64,000 nt of DNA from W0P28-013 sp964570565 (GCA_964570565.1 CAZMYT010000001.1:310001-374000); one strand, 5' to 3'; counted from the first letter of the stretch, positions 8,240 to 17,494 are shown. Notes: generated by a model not told the origin, from the letters alone. Translations and numbers: made by a program.

Positions 8240-10198
8240 ATGAAACAACGTTTTTTTATAGTAGTTTCTTTTCTTTTTTCTGTAGCCGTATTGGTGGCTC
8301 AGGTAGATTGCAAAATTTATCAGTTACCAACGTTTACTACTTCTACATCGTCTCAAAATAAAGTTCAATCTTCAGATATTCGTACTTCGGGCGTGGTTAC
8401 GGCCGTTGTGCGCGAAGGTGACGCTATTAAAGGATTTTACCTACAAGATAAAGTGGGCGACGGTAATCGTTCTACGTGTGATGCGGTATTTGTTGCTTTT
8501 GAAAATCCGACTGTCACCGTTGGTTCTGAAATCGAATTAGTGGCATCTGTTTCTTCCAATGATGGGCAATTAAAGCTCACCAATGTTTCGTCGTTACAGA
8601 AGTTGGCCGATAATCAATTAGTAACTCCTACAAAAGTGGTTTTTCCTGCTGATTTTGGCGATTATAGTCAATATGTAGGTATGGTTCTTGAATTTGACCA
8701 AACGCTTTTTGTAACCAATAATTACTATTGGGGCAGTGGGCGCATAACTTTGTCATCTCATCGTTTGAATGGTGGAGTAGAGGTTGCATTGCCAGGCAGT
8801 AACGAATATTTTGCTCTAGTAGCCGAACATAAACTTGATCAGTTGACGATGGTTAGCTCTCCCTCTGTAGCTTATCCTTTTGCTGATGAGAATGGGACTT
8901 TACGTATGGGCTATCGTGTCGATAATTTGCAAGGCACGCTTACACAATCAGGTTCGGCTTATCAATTGGAAGTAACTTCGCGTCCAAATTTTTATGGAAA
9001 TCCTCGGGCAGCGACACACGAACCTATTGGCGATTATAATGTCAAAGTTTGTTCGTTCAATATGGAGTATTATTTACGTAGTAATTATGGCGATTTTGCT
9101 GGACCCGCTGATGCCGTTGAAGCCGACAGACAACATGCTAAATTATTAAAAGCTTTGCAAGCTATTGATGCGGATGTGTATGGCTTAGTGGAAATTCAAC
9201 AAGGTAACGATGCGATTGCTTATATGTGTAATGCGCTTAACACAGCTGCAGGTAGCGATTTATATGCTTATGTAACTGATGGAACTTCGGTTAGTGGTTC
9301 TTATACCAAAGTAGGATTTATTTATCGAAAAGATAAAATTAGCCCAGTTGGTTCTATTGAATTTAATAATTTAAGAACGATGTATCGTAAGGCGATACAA
9401 GCATTCCAATTAAAATCAAATAGCGAGAAATTTATATTTTCACTCAATCACTTGAAGGCGAAAGGCACAACTTACGACACCACGCCTGAAGGCGATTTAG
9501 ATGCAGGTGATGGACAAAGTTCGTATAATGCCACACGTGTGGCCGAAGTGAATTCTATCGTATCGAAATGTAGCAATTTTGCAACTGTCGATCCCGATGT
9601 CTTGGTTATGGGCGATATGAATGCGTATTCCAAAGAAGATCCTATTCGTCGTTTTGAATCGTCTGGATATACCAATTTGCTGAAACGCTATCACGGTGAT
9701 ACTATCTATTCATATTCTTACAAAGGTGAAGTGGGCTTACTCGATCACGCTTTAGCCAATAGTTCTATGATGGCTCAAGTGACTGGCGCAACAGTTTTTC
9801 ATATTAATACCGATGAACATTATAAGTTTGAATATACCAATGCTACGACTTACCAAGATAATATGTATCGTTCATCCGATCACGATCCTGTGGTGGTTGG
9901 TTTGAAACTCAAAGGTACTACTGATAGTGTGATTTCTGTAGTTGAACCAACTAGAATGTGTGTTATGCCAACCATTATTCAGGATGGCTTGATTACCATT
10001 TATAATGCAGCGAAAATGGATATTACCATTAGCGACCTGCAAGGACGCGTATTTTATAGTGGTCGTTTACCGAATGACAATAGTGTAACATTTGGTGCAG
10101 ATCAGTTGCGTATGTCACAAGGATTTTATTTGGTACGTATTTTAGATCCACGTTCTACAGCTATTGAACCTCAAATCTTCAAAGTCATTCTGCGTTGA
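8240..10198 (+). CDS. secreted endonuclease/exonuclease/phosphatase-family nuclease with T9SS tail
   Basis: A roughly 650-residue extracellular nuclease of the NucH/ExeM kind. Order: signal peptide (MKQRFFIVVSFLFSVAVLVAQ), an N-terminal OB-like domain (about 25-250, SDIRTSGVVTAV...GFYLQD), then the EEP catalytic domain (about 275-570). Catalytic landmarks visible are NMEYYL, LVEIQQ (metal-binding Glu), LNHLKAKG, VMGDMNAY and SSDHDPVVV. The last 75 residues (ISDLQGRVFYSG...GFYLVRIL) are a T9SS sorting domain. It probably degrades extracellular DNA for nutrients. An ATG at 8228 in the same frame would add four residues. The HD gene starts at its stop codon (TGATG), so they form an operon. Confidence 0.88.
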   Translation: MKQRFFIVVSFLFSVAVLVAQVDCKIYQLPTFTTSTSSQNKVQSSDIRTSGVVTAVVREGDAIKGFYLQDKVGDGNRSTCDAVFVAFENPTVTVGSEIELVASVSSNDGQLKLTNVSSLQKLADNQLVTPTKVVFPADFGDYSQYVGMVLEFDQTLFVTNNYYWGSGRITLSSHRLNGGVEVALPGSNEYFALVAEHKLDQLTMVSSPSVAYPFADENGTLRMGYRVDNLQGTLTQSGSAYQLEVTSRPNFYGNPRAATHEPIGDYNVKVCSFNMEYYLRSNYGDFAGPADAVEADRQHAKLLKALQAIDADVYGLVEIQQGNDAIAYMCNALNTAAGSDLYAYVTDGTSVSGSYTKVGFIYRKDKISPVGSIEFNNLRTMYRKAIQAFQLKSNSEKFIFSLNHLKAKGTTYDTTPEGDLDAGDGQSSYNATRVAEVNSIVSKCSNFATVDPDVLVMGDMNAYSKEDPIRRFESSGYTNLLKRYHGDTIYSYSYKGEVGLLDHALANSSMMAQVTGATVFHINTDEHYKFEYTNATTYQDNMYRSSDHDPVVVGLKLKGTTDSVISVVEPTRMCVMPTIIQDGLITIYNAAKMDITISDLQGRVFYSGRLPNDNSVTFGADQLRMSQGFYLVRILDPRSTAIEPQIFKVILR

Positions 10199-10734
10199 TG
10201 AATCTGCTAGCTATTATTGAAACTTATTATGCACCTAATACCGCATTGTATGAGCTCTTGGTGTCACATAGTCGGGCAGTAGCGGACAAAGCGTTGTTTT
10301 TGGCGAATCAACATCCAGAGTTATCTATCGATTGCAAGTTTGTAGAGCAAGCGGCCATGTTGCACGATATTGGTATTTTTCTCACCAATGCTCCATCATT
10401 AGGCTGTTATGGTACACATCGCTACATTGAACATGGTTATTTGGGTGCCGATTTATTACGTCAACACGGATTAGATAAACACGCCTTGGTGTGCGAACGG
10501 CATACAGGAACAGGTCTTTCGCTAGCTGATATCGAAAAGCAGCAATTGCCATTGCCACATCGCGATATGCGCCCCGTATCAATGGAGGAACAACTGATTT
10601 GTTTTGCTGATAAGTTCTTTTCTAAGAGTCGTTTAAATACAGAATTGACCATTGAACAAATACGTGATAACTTAGCCCAATTTGGCCCCGACAATTTACG
10701 CGTGTTCGATTATTGGATGAGTTTATTTTTATAA
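10198..10734 (+). CDS. HD domain phosphohydrolase
   Basis: A 178-residue HD-superfamily metal-dependent phosphohydrolase. The metal ligands are visible: an early His in LLVSHSRAVADKAL, the HD doublet in AAMLHDIGIFLT, a later His in GYLGADLLRQHG and the CERHTGTGLS region. Proteins of this size often act on nucleotides, but the substrate here is unknown. The start is ATG at 10198, overlapping the nuclease stop by one base; a TTG immediately before it is in frame but less likely. Its link with a secreted nuclease suggests nucleotide salvage, which is inference. Confidence 0.85.
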   Translation: MNLLAIIETYYAPNTALYELLVSHSRAVADKALFLANQHPELSIDCKFVEQAAMLHDIGIFLTNAPSLGCYGTHRYIEHGYLGADLLRQHGLDKHALVCERHTGTGLSLADIEKQQLPLPHRDMRPVSMEEQLICFADKFFSKSRLNTELTIEQIRDNLAQFGPDNLRVFDYWMSLFL

Positions 10735-10768
10735 AAAAAGCTTCACATAACCTGTGAAGCTTTTTTAT
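10733..10768. terminator. bidirectional intrinsic terminator
   Basis: GCTTCAC (10740-10746) pairs with GTGAAGC (10754-10760), flanked by A7 and T6. It separates the HD gene from the converging MFS gene. Confidence 0.85.
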
Positions 10769-10787
10769 TATCCATGAATCAGCGTTT

Positions 10788-12236
10788 TTACTTGTCATTT
10801 TTGACACTGAACCAGAGTAAACCTGATATAGTTAAACAGACCGCACAAATAGCAAAAATAACTGATTTATCGGCTGCCGCATTTACAACTTCGCCCATTT
10901 TGAACGACGCTACTAACTGTGGTAAAACAACCGATAAATTGAAAATGCCCATGTATAATCCCATTTTGGTTTGGTCTACTTTTTCGCTCATGATGGCAAA
11001 TGGTAAAGATACTACTGATGCCCAACCAATACCAGCAACCGCAATCATTACATAATAGATAAGCGTAGTTGTGCCTAGGAAATAGACGCCAGCATAACCC
11101 GCTGCCATGATGAAAATACAGATAAGATGTGTTTTAACCATTCCTATCTTCTTAGCAAAACCATTGAGCACAAGTACGGGTAGAATGGCACTGACTAAGC
11201 TTAGAATAAAAAATGCAATAGAGTTTACGCTTCCAGCAGAATCGCCTAAATTCAACACATTTTGTAAATAGAAAAAGGCATACACAAACATGGTTTGTAC
11301 CCCAATCCAAGTGAACGAATGGGCTAATAATACTTTTTGAAATTCGTTCGAATTTTTGTTGCTGCCTAATAAGTTGAATAGTACCATGATGGTGCTGATT
11401 ACAACTAATAACAAACAGATGAATTCAACGCTATTCAAAAAATAACCAAAGAGTTCAACGCCAGAGGTTACTGTGAAGCCAAATAATTTTTCAGCAATCA
11501 CGTACACGCCATAAACCAACAAACCAACGAGTGGTAAGAGCGATTCTATAATGTCGCGTGACGAGGTTTTAGCTTTGGTTGTGTTATCGTCCACGGCTTG
11601 TAATTGACGTGGTTCTTCAATTAAGAACGCTGGAATAATGGTTGCCAATAACGCAATACCAATACCAATATAAATTAAGGCTTCGTTGCCTAGCGTACCA
11701 CCAATTAAATAGGCCAATACCCCGAAAGTGCCCGATACGGTTTGCATCCAAGTGTAACCTTTGGCACGTTGTTCTTTGGGAGTACAATCTGCAATCAGCG
11801 AACGGGTAGGATTGAAACTCACATTGATGCTTAAATCGAAAGTCAAGGCCACAATAACTGCAATAGAGAGCAAGCCCGCTTGTGGATCGTCGCCACCAAT
11901 AAATAGTTTTTGTATAATTTCTAAATTGGGTAACGCTAACATCATCAAGGCGGCCAATGTACCACCTATCACAATCCAAGGGCGACGCCGACCTCCCATA
12001 AACCACATTTTATCACTTAAAATTCCAACAATGGGTTGAGCCAAAATGCCTGCTATTGGACCAGCTGCCCACACAATACCAATTTCGTGAATGTCCAAAC
12101 CATATTTTGTGGAAAGAATCCAGCTTAAAGCTGAAATTTGAACAGATAAAGCAAAGCCCATGGCTGTTGCTGGTAAGCTCAGTAACGCAAAAAATGCATT
12201 ACTCATTTTCTTTTGAATGCTTAACATGGTATTCAA
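10788..12236 (-). CDS. MFS transporter, SLC45-like sugar permease
   Basis: A 482-residue major facilitator with about twelve hydrophobic segments. The N-terminal half has SVQISALSWILSTKYGL and GPIAGILAQPIVGILSDKMWFMGGRRRPWIVIGG, the arginine-rich loop of SLC45/GPH-like sugar:proton symporters, which carry sucrose, maltose or related disaccharides. The substrate cannot be fixed from sequence. Alternative starts at M4 and M11 exist. A TACTTTTG box at 12286-12279 gives a leader of about 36 bases to the first ATG. It is monocistronic, with no glycosidase beside it. Confidence 0.82.
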   Translation of the reverse strand: MNTMLSIQKKMSNAFFALLSLPATAMGFALSVQISALSWILSTKYGLDIHEIGIVWAAGPIAGILAQPIVGILSDKMWFMGGRRRPWIVIGGTLAALMMLALPNLEIIQKLFIGGDDPQAGLLSIAVIVALTFDLSINVSFNPTRSLIADCTPKEQRAKGYTWMQTVSGTFGVLAYLIGGTLGNEALIYIGIGIALLATIIPAFLIEEPRQLQAVDDNTTKAKTSSRDIIESLLPLVGLLVYGVYVIAEKLFGFTVTSGVELFGYFLNSVEFICLLLVVISTIMVLFNLLGSNKNSNEFQKVLLAHSFTWIGVQTMFVYAFFYLQNVLNLGDSAGSVNSIAFFILSLVSAILPVLVLNGFAKKIGMVKTHLICIFIMAAGYAGVYFLGTTTLIYYVMIAVAGIGWASVVSLPFAIMSEKVDQTKMGLYMGIFNLSVVLPQLVASFKMGEVVNAAADKSVIFAICAVCLTISGLLWFSVKNDK

Positions 12237-12278
12237 TGAGTTAGAAGGTTAATATACATGAATGTGATTATTCTGTGG

Positions 12279-12286
12279 CAAAAGTA
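12279..12286 (-). promoter_or_regulatory. MFS gene promoter -7 box TACTTTTG
   Basis: A perfect TAnnTTTG box on the minus strand, about 43 bases before the first ATG of the MFS gene. Confidence 0.6.
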
Positions 12287-12383
12287 ATTTTTTTATTCAG
12301 AATCTACAATTTTTTTCGCATTTTGTGATACGAATATTCGTCCAAATTACTTAGGAGTTGATTGCAATACCGATTTTTATTTT

Positions 12384-12391
12384 TATCTTTG
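12384..12391 (+). promoter_or_regulatory. bcp promoter -7 box TATCTTTG
   Basis: A perfect TAnnTTTG box 21 bases before the bcp ATG, giving a leader of about 15 bases. Confidence 0.65.
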
Positions 12392-12412
12392 TGAAACTAA
12401 AACATCATAATT

Positions 12413-12868
12413 ATGGCTATACAAATAGGTGATAAGATGCCCGATAAGTTGGGCGTGAATCAATTAGGAGAACCCGTTTTGGCAACCATGTTACGTGGTA
12501 AAAAAGTGGCACTGTATTTTTACCCTAAAGATAACACCTCTGGTTGCACGGCACAAGCTTGTAATTTACGCGATAATTACGCCGAGTTACGTAAAGCTGG
12601 TTATGAAATCGTCGGTGTGAGTGTGGACGACGAAAAATCGCATCAAAAATTTATTTCAAAACACGATTTACCATTTACGCTTATTGCTGATACCGACAAA
12701 ACCTTGGTGCAACACTTTGGCGTATGGGGCGAGAAGAAACTGTATGGTCGCGCTTACATGGGCACGTTGCGTACCACGTTTATTTTTAACGAACAAGGAA
12801 TTTTGGAACGCATCATTTCTCCAAAAGAGATAAGTACAAGTGACCACGCAGCACAAATTTTAAAATAA
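12413..12868 (+). CDS. bcp: thioredoxin-dependent thiol peroxidase (Bcp/PrxQ)
   Basis: A 151-residue peroxiredoxin of the BCP/PrxQ class, which reduces hydroperoxides and is recycled by thioredoxin. The peroxidatic Cys lies in YPKDNTSGCTAQACNLRD (about residue 44), with a candidate resolving Cys five residues later, as in E. coli Bcp. The conserved GVSVDDEKSHQKFISKHDLPFTLIADTD follows. Length matches the family (about 150). It is immediately upstream of recA, but recA has its own -7 box, so they may be separate units. Confidence 0.93.
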   Translation: MAIQIGDKMPDKLGVNQLGEPVLATMLRGKKVALYFYPKDNTSGCTAQACNLRDNYAELRKAGYEIVGVSVDDEKSHQKFISKHDLPFTLIADTDKTLVQHFGVWGEKKLYGRAYMGTLRTTFIFNEQGILERIISPKEISTSDHAAQILK

Positions 12869-12904
12869 ATTTTCCGTTTGACACAAGTTGTCAAAAAGGT
12901 GCTG

Positions 12905-12912
12905 TACTTTTG
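12905..12912 (+). promoter_or_regulatory. recA promoter -7 box TACTTTTG
   Basis: A perfect TAnnTTTG box about 42 bases before the recA ATG. No obvious LexA-type palindrome is seen around it. Confidence 0.65.
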
Positions 12913-12953
12913 CAGCGACAAAAGGTATAAATCATTAAACAAAAAACAATATT

Positions 12954-13961
12954 ATGGCAGTAGAAATTAAAAAACCGTCGCCCGAAAAGTTGAAAGCGCT
13001 TCAGTTGGCGATGGACAAAATTGAGAAAGATCATGGCCGCGGTACCATTATGAAAATGGGCGATGACCATGTTGAAGAGGTGGGCGTTATATCTACGGGT
13101 TCCATTGGCTTAAATATGGCTTTGGGTGTAGGCGGTTTTCCTCGTGGTCGTGTAATCGAAATTTATGGTCCTGAATCGAGTGGTAAAACTACGTTGGCGA
13201 TTCATGCGATAGCAGAAGCTCAAAAAGCAGGTGGCATTGCCGCTATTATCGATGCGGAGCATGCATTCGACCGTTTTTACGCTGAAAAATTAGGTGTTGA
13301 TATTGAAAATTTGTTGATTTCACAGCCAGATAGTGGCGAACAAGCTCTCGAAGTAGCTGATCAATTAATTCGTTCATCTGCCGTGGATATTGTGGTGATT
13401 GACTCCGTGGCTGCTTTAACACCAAAAGCAGAATTGGAAGGCGATATGGGTGATTCCAAAATGGGTTTACAAGCGCGTTTGATGTCGCAAGCCTTGCGTA
13501 AATTGACGGCTAGTATCAATAAAACCAATACTACTTGTATCTTTATCAACCAGTTGCGCGATAAAATTGGTGTGATGTTTGGTAGTCCCGAAACTACGAC
13601 AGGTGGTAATGCTTTGAAATTTTACGCTTCGGTACGTTTAGATATTCGTCGTATTGGACAAATAAAAGATGGTGAAAATGTTATTGGTAACCAAACACGT
13701 GTCAAAGTGGTTAAAAATAAAGTGGCACCTCCATTTCGCAAAGCTGAATTTGATATTATGTTTGGTGAAGGAATTTCCCGTTCTGGTGAAATTGTCGATT
13801 TGGGTGTGGAAAATGGCATTATCAAGAAAAGCGGTTCGTGGTTTAGTTATGGCGAAACCAAGCTCGGTCAAGGACGCGATGGTGTAAAAAAATTGCTTGA
13901 GGACAATCCAGAATTGTCGGCTGAACTCGAAGCAAAATTAATGGAACAAATAAAAGTGTAG
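12954..13961 (+). CDS. recA: recombinase RecA
   Basis: A 335-residue RecA, the ATP-dependent strand-exchange protein for homologous recombination and SOS induction. Landmarks: Walker A GPESSGKT (about residue 69), the AEHAFD region, Walker B VVIDSVAAL, the L1/L2 DNA-binding region MGLQARLMSQALRKLT and FINQLRDKIGVMFGSPETTTGGNALKFYASVRLDIRR. Length is standard. It ends in a short acidic tail. A terminator overlaps the end of queG downstream. Confidence 0.98.
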   Translation: MAVEIKKPSPEKLKALQLAMDKIEKDHGRGTIMKMGDDHVEEVGVISTGSIGLNMALGVGGFPRGRVIEIYGPESSGKTTLAIHAIAEAQKAGGIAAIIDAEHAFDRFYAEKLGVDIENLLISQPDSGEQALEVADQLIRSSAVDIVVIDSVAALTPKAELEGDMGDSKMGLQARLMSQALRKLTASINKTNTTCIFINQLRDKIGVMFGSPETTTGGNALKFYASVRLDIRRIGQIKDGENVIGNQTRVKVVKNKVAPPFRKAEFDIMFGEGISRSGEIVDLGVENGIIKKSGSWFSYGETKLGQGRDGVKKLLEDNPELSAELEAKLMEQIKV

Positions 13962-13986
13962 TGTTGTCAGCGCAGCTGAATAAACG

Positions 13987-14022
13987 AAAACTCCGTTATC
14001 CAATGAGATAGCGGAGTTTTTT
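13987..14022. terminator. bidirectional terminator between recA and queG
   Basis: ACTCCGTTATC pairs with GATAGCGGAGT (one G-T pair) and is followed by T6. It overlaps the last base of the converging queG stop codon by only a few bases. Confidence 0.8.
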
Positions 14023-14932
14023 ATTGGACTTCATCGTGCGGAAGAATGACCTCTAAACGTTTTTTTAATTTTTGATAGCCAGCTCGTTCTAAGGCTGAAT
14101 GTTTGAAAATTTGCTTGAATGTACTTCTCGAAAAATGTTCCCAATCGAGTGTAAAAAGCTGTTCGTGCGGTTCTAATTCAGCCGTGTGATGTGCTTTCGC
14201 TTTTTTATTCCACGGACAAGCATCGAGGCAGGCGTCGCAACCAAATAGGCGGTTACCCATACGCGATGTAAATTCATCGGATATGGTGTCACGATGTTCT
14301 ATGGTGAGGTACGAAATGCAGCGATTTGCATTCACTTCGTAAGCTGATAACGCCTCCGTGGGGCAGGCTTTAATACAAGCCGTGCATGTGCCGCAATGCT
14401 CTTTTTGTGGTGTGTCGTAATCCAGTGGAAGTGTGGTAATAAGTTCGCCAATCAAACAATATGAACCTAATGTGGGATGTATTAACAGACCGCTTTTACC
14501 AATCCAACCCAATCCAGCGCGTTGTGCCCAGCGTCGTTCTAAAACGGGCGCTGAATCGCAATATACCATGCTCTCGTTTGGAGCTTGTCCATCAATAAAG
14601 GCTTGTAACTGTTTAAGTTTTTCTTTGATGATGAAATGATAATCTTTGCCGTAGGCGTATTTGGCTATTTGTGGCGCGCTTTCGGGTTGTAGTTGAGCGG
14701 GGAAATAATTGAGCAATACTACCACAACCGACTGTGCCCCATTTACCAATAACTGTGGATTTGTGCGTTTGTCGAAGTGATTTTCTAAATAGCTCATGTT
14801 GCCGTGATAGCCTTTGTTGAGCCATGTTTGTAGCGTACGTGCGTCGTCGGCGAGAAGTTCCGCTTTAGCAATACCACACGCATCGAATCCGAGTTGTAGC
14901 GCTTTGGCTTTTATCTCGTCCGATAAGCTCAT
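14021..14932 (-). CDS. queG: epoxyqueuosine reductase QueG
   Basis: QueG reduces epoxyqueuosine to queuosine in tRNA, using cobalamin and two [4Fe-4S] clusters. The 303-residue protein has the N-terminal GFDACGIAKAELL, GYHGNMSYLENHFDKRTNPQLL, and the cofactor region CDSAPVLERRWAQRAGLGWIGKSGLLI. Two cluster motifs follow: CGTCTACIKACP and CDACLDACPWN. It is a little shorter than E. coli QueG (379) because the C-terminal HEAT extension is missing, which is usual in Bacteroidota. The start overlaps the preceding stop by four bases (ATGA), so it is the last gene of a three-gene operon. Confidence 0.95.
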   Translation of the reverse strand: MSLSDEIKAKALQLGFDACGIAKAELLADDARTLQTWLNKGYHGNMSYLENHFDKRTNPQLLVNGAQSVVVVLLNYFPAQLQPESAPQIAKYAYGKDYHFIIKEKLKQLQAFIDGQAPNESMVYCDSAPVLERRWAQRAGLGWIGKSGLLIHPTLGSYCLIGELITTLPLDYDTPQKEHCGTCTACIKACPTEALSAYEVNANRCISYLTIEHRDTISDEFTSRMGNRLFGCDACLDACPWNKKAKAHHTAELEPHEQLFTLDWEHFSRSTFKQIFKHSALERAGYQKLKKRLEVILPHDEVQ

Positions 14933-16059
14933 TGTTTGCTCAATTGTTGCTCAATAGAAGCATTTAAATTGCCTGCGTTTAGCGCTTTGCCTGCTACAAT
15001 ATCGCCGTTGCGACCAACTAAAAACCACGCAGGAATTTGTTGCACGTTGTAGGTGCGCAAATAGGTGGAGTTGGCGCCACGTTCATCGCGCACGCAAACC
15101 CAAGGAATTTCGCGGGTTTGTTCGAGCCACAAAAGTTTGTTGTTGTCCACAGAAACTTGATAAATCTCAAATCCTTTGGCGTGGTAAGCGGCGTATAATT
15201 CACGCAAAAAGAGCGTGTGCGTCGGTGCAAAATCGGTTTCATAAGCCGAAAAATCGATAAGTACTACGTTCCCTTTCAATGACGAAACGGAAGTAGCTTC
15301 ACCTACGCGATTGGGAAGTGTGATGTCGATAATACCAGCTTGCTCACCCGTAAGTAGATGGTCGTAGTTGGCTTGCGCTTGACGTGTCTCTTTGAGCGCT
15401 GTTAATACAATATTCGTCAATGCTGCTGTGCGTGGATTTTCGGGTTGAAAAACCTGAAATGCCGTGGCTACAGCCGACCAATAACTGCGGTCGTTTTTAT
15501 TATAAGGCGAAAAAATATAAAACCCATTGATGGTTTGATTCACGGCATAGTAAGCCGCTGTGGAACGTGTATCGTTTAAAATCAGTTTGCGCGCTTTTAC
15601 CTTGTGTGCTTCAATCATGGCAATAGCTTCGTCTTTGTTCAGTTTCTTTTGTTCGTTGGCAGTTTTAATGTAGCGTTGAATCTCGAAACCTGAATTGCGT
15701 AACGTTTTAATCGCTTCGGAGTTGGGCGAATTTTCGACGGTGTATTTTGTGGCAAATTGCTCTTTTTGACCGTTGATGATAATATGTTCGGTAGAATCGA
15801 TTGCAAACAAAATGGTTTGGTCGCCTAGTCGTAAACGGTAAAATTCAGGATAAGCGGTTTGTGGCGCTTTGAATTTATAGTGTCCTGTTTTCGAAAGTTC
15901 TGTCGAGTCCAATAACGTAATTTTAGCATCATTGACTTGCTCCAAATACAAGGTTTCTTTGCCTGCGTTGGCTATTTCGCCTTCTACGCTGAATTTGGTA
16001 TTGTTATTACAGGCTGTAAAACTGACTACGAGGGTGCAAAAAAGAACAAAACGTTTCAT
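14929..16059 (-). CDS. TlpA-like thioredoxin-fold lipoprotein lacking the CXXC motif
   Basis: A 376-residue lipoprotein: signal peptide with lipobox SFTAC (Cys about residue 17), an N-terminal DUF4369-like domain (FSVEGEIANAGKETLYLEQVND), a helical middle, and a C-terminal TlpA/AhpC-like thioredoxin fold from about residue 250. Where active relatives have WCGPC, this protein reads IDFSAYETDFAPTHT, so both redox cysteines are absent; the cis-Pro is kept (VQQIPAWFLV). It is therefore unlikely to be a disulfide reductase and may be a structural or binding protein. The start at 16059 overlaps the CYTH stop by one base (TAATG), and the end overlaps queG by four. Confidence 0.82.
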   Translation of the reverse strand: MKRFVLFCTLVVSFTACNNNTKFSVEGEIANAGKETLYLEQVNDAKITLLDSTELSKTGHYKFKAPQTAYPEFYRLRLGDQTILFAIDSTEHIIINGQKEQFATKYTVENSPNSEAIKTLRNSGFEIQRYIKTANEQKKLNKDEAIAMIEAHKVKARKLILNDTRSTAAYYAVNQTINGFYIFSPYNKNDRSYWSAVATAFQVFQPENPRTAALTNIVLTALKETRQAQANYDHLLTGEQAGIIDITLPNRVGEATSVSSLKGNVVLIDFSAYETDFAPTHTLFLRELYAAYHAKGFEIYQVSVDNNKLLWLEQTREIPWVCVRDERGANSTYLRTYNVQQIPAWFLVGRNGDIVAGKALNAGNLNASIEQQLSKQ

Positions 16060-16526
16060 TATTTCCAATTTTTATAAGGGTTTCTGATTAAGCTAGCGTT
16101 GTAGTAACGGGTATCGTTGGTTACTTCTTCGCCAATAAATGCTGGTTTTTCAAATACACAATCGACGCTTGGTAACTCGATTTCGGCCATCACCAAGCCT
16201 TCATTTTCACCGTGAAATTCATCTATTTCCCAGCAAAAACCTTTGTAATCGTAGCGATGACGGACTTTTTCGATAATCGGTTTCTCGCAAATTTCGGCTA
16301 ACATCACTTGCGCGTCTTCCACAGGTATGGCGTATTCAAATTCGTTGCGTGCAAAACCAATGGTGGCATTTTTGATGGTGATATAAGCTTTTTCGCCGTA
16401 AATACGCACGCGTACTACACGATTTTTGTCGCTGCAAATGTAACCTTGTACAATGTGTTTGCTAGTCGATGCCGCTTTGTATTCGTCCGATAAAAGCAGG
16501 AATTTACGTTCAATTTCTAGTGCCAT
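16059..16526 (-). CDS. CYTH domain protein (triphosphate tunnel metalloenzyme)
   Basis: A 155-residue single-domain CYTH protein. The N-terminal signature LEIERKFLL (ExExK) is intact, followed by alternating charged strands typical of the tunnel fold (RVRIYGEKAYITIK, EFEYAIP, KVRHRYDYKGFCWEIDEFHGENEGLVMAEIEL). Stand-alone members are usually inorganic triphosphatases; the activity here is inference. I start at MALEIERKF; the upstream ATG at 16550 lies inside the TAACTTTG promoter box and would precede the transcript. Confidence 0.88.
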   Translation of the reverse strand: MALEIERKFLLLSDEYKAASTSKHIVQGYICSDKNRVVRVRIYGEKAYITIKNATIGFARNEFEYAIPVEDAQVMLAEICEKPIIEKVRHRYDYKGFCWEIDEFHGENEGLVMAEIELPSVDCVFEKPAFIGEEVTNDTRYYNASLIRNPYKNWK

Positions 16527-16547
16527 AATGCGCCTTTTTGTGTGATG

Positions 16548-16555
16548 CAAAGTTA
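16548..16555 (-). promoter_or_regulatory. CYTH-tlpA-like-queG operon promoter -7 box TAACTTTG
   Basis: A perfect TAnnTTTG box on the minus strand, about 21 bases before the chosen CYTH start. Confidence 0.6.
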
Positions 16556-16659
16556 TAATTTTTTTCGGTATTTCATGGTCGCTAGGCTGAGTGGCGTTAT
16601 CAAAAACAAAAAAATAGTGTCTTCAGGGCTAAATACTATGTAATTACAAAAAAAAATAG

Positions 16660-16667
16660 TATTTTTG
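16660..16667 (+). promoter_or_regulatory. TPR gene promoter -7 box TATTTTTG
   Basis: A perfect TAnnTTTG box about 115 bases before the TPR gene ATG. The implied leader has no recognised RNA motif. Confidence 0.5.
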
Positions 16668-16780
16668 CAAGCTACTTTTCGTAAGAATGGAGCGTTTTAT
16701 CTGTTGCAACGAGCCTTGTGTGGTGTTCAACAAGTTAACTTAGCAATTATTGAACTTTTAACTTTATAACTTTTTCAAGT

Positions 16781-17470
16781 ATGTCGGACAAAAAGAAAAA
16801 AAATCAGGGAGATGTAGAAATGCAAAATGTGCAAGAAGCATTGAGCAAATCGGAAGCATTTATCGAAACGTATCGTAAAGAGTTGCTTTACGGCGTGGGT
16901 GCAGTGGTTATTTTGGTGTTGGCTGTATTGGCATTTCGCACGTATTACTTAGTGCCTCGCGAAGCTGAAGCACAAGAAAAAATGATTTTCTGTGTGAATA
17001 ATTTCGAAAGAGATTCTTTTCGTTTGGCACTTCGTGGTGACGATATGAACGATGGATTCGAAACCATTGTAGATGATTATAAATTTACCGATGCTGCCGA
17101 ATTGGCTGCTGCTTATGCAGGCGTTTGTGCTTATCAATTAGGCGAATACGAAGAGGCTATTGACTATTTAGATAAATTTGATGCGCGCTCGGTGAATATG
17201 ACACCAGCTACTATCTGTTTGAAAGGTGATGCTTATGTAGAATTGGGCGATTACAAAAGTGCAGTGAAAGAGTTTTTACGTGCAGCCGATACTCAAAACG
17301 ACTTAGTAGCTCCTCGTAGCTTGAAAAAAGCTGGTTTAGCGTACGAAGCGTTAGGCGAATACGACAAAGCAGTAGACGTGTACACCGAAATTAAAGATAC
17401 TTACTTTAGTTCTATGGAAGCTGGCGATATCGATAAATACATCGAACGCGCTAAAGCTTTGGATAAATAA
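16781..17470 (+). CDS. membrane-anchored tetratricopeptide repeat protein (YfgM-like)
   Basis: A 229-residue protein with a short basic cytoplasmic N-terminus, one membrane segment (LLYGVGAVVILVLAVLAFRTYYL, about residues 36-58) and a periplasmic TPR domain. At least three repeats are visible: AYAGVCAYQLGEYEEAIDYLDKF, LKGDAYVELGDYKSAVKEFLRA and KAGLAYEALGEYDKAVDVYTEI. The layout matches YfgM, which assists periplasmic chaperones at the Sec translocon; function here is inferred from architecture only. A terminator-like hairpin separates it from ribH. Confidence 0.85.
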   Translation: MSDKKKKNQGDVEMQNVQEALSKSEAFIETYRKELLYGVGAVVILVLAVLAFRTYYLVPREAEAQEKMIFCVNNFERDSFRLALRGDDMNDGFETIVDDYKFTDAAELAAAYAGVCAYQLGEYEEAIDYLDKFDARSVNMTPATICLKGDAYVELGDYKSAVKEFLRAADTQNDLVAPRSLKKAGLAYEALGEYDKAVDVYTEIKDTYFSSMEAGDIDKYIERAKALDK

Positions 17471-17494
17471 TTAGTACCGAAAAAAATCCTAAAG

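Noticed and set aside
11617..12006. 129-residue minus-strand frame inside the MFS gene
   Set aside because: It overlaps the MFS transporter in another frame; the MFS frame has clear family motifs.
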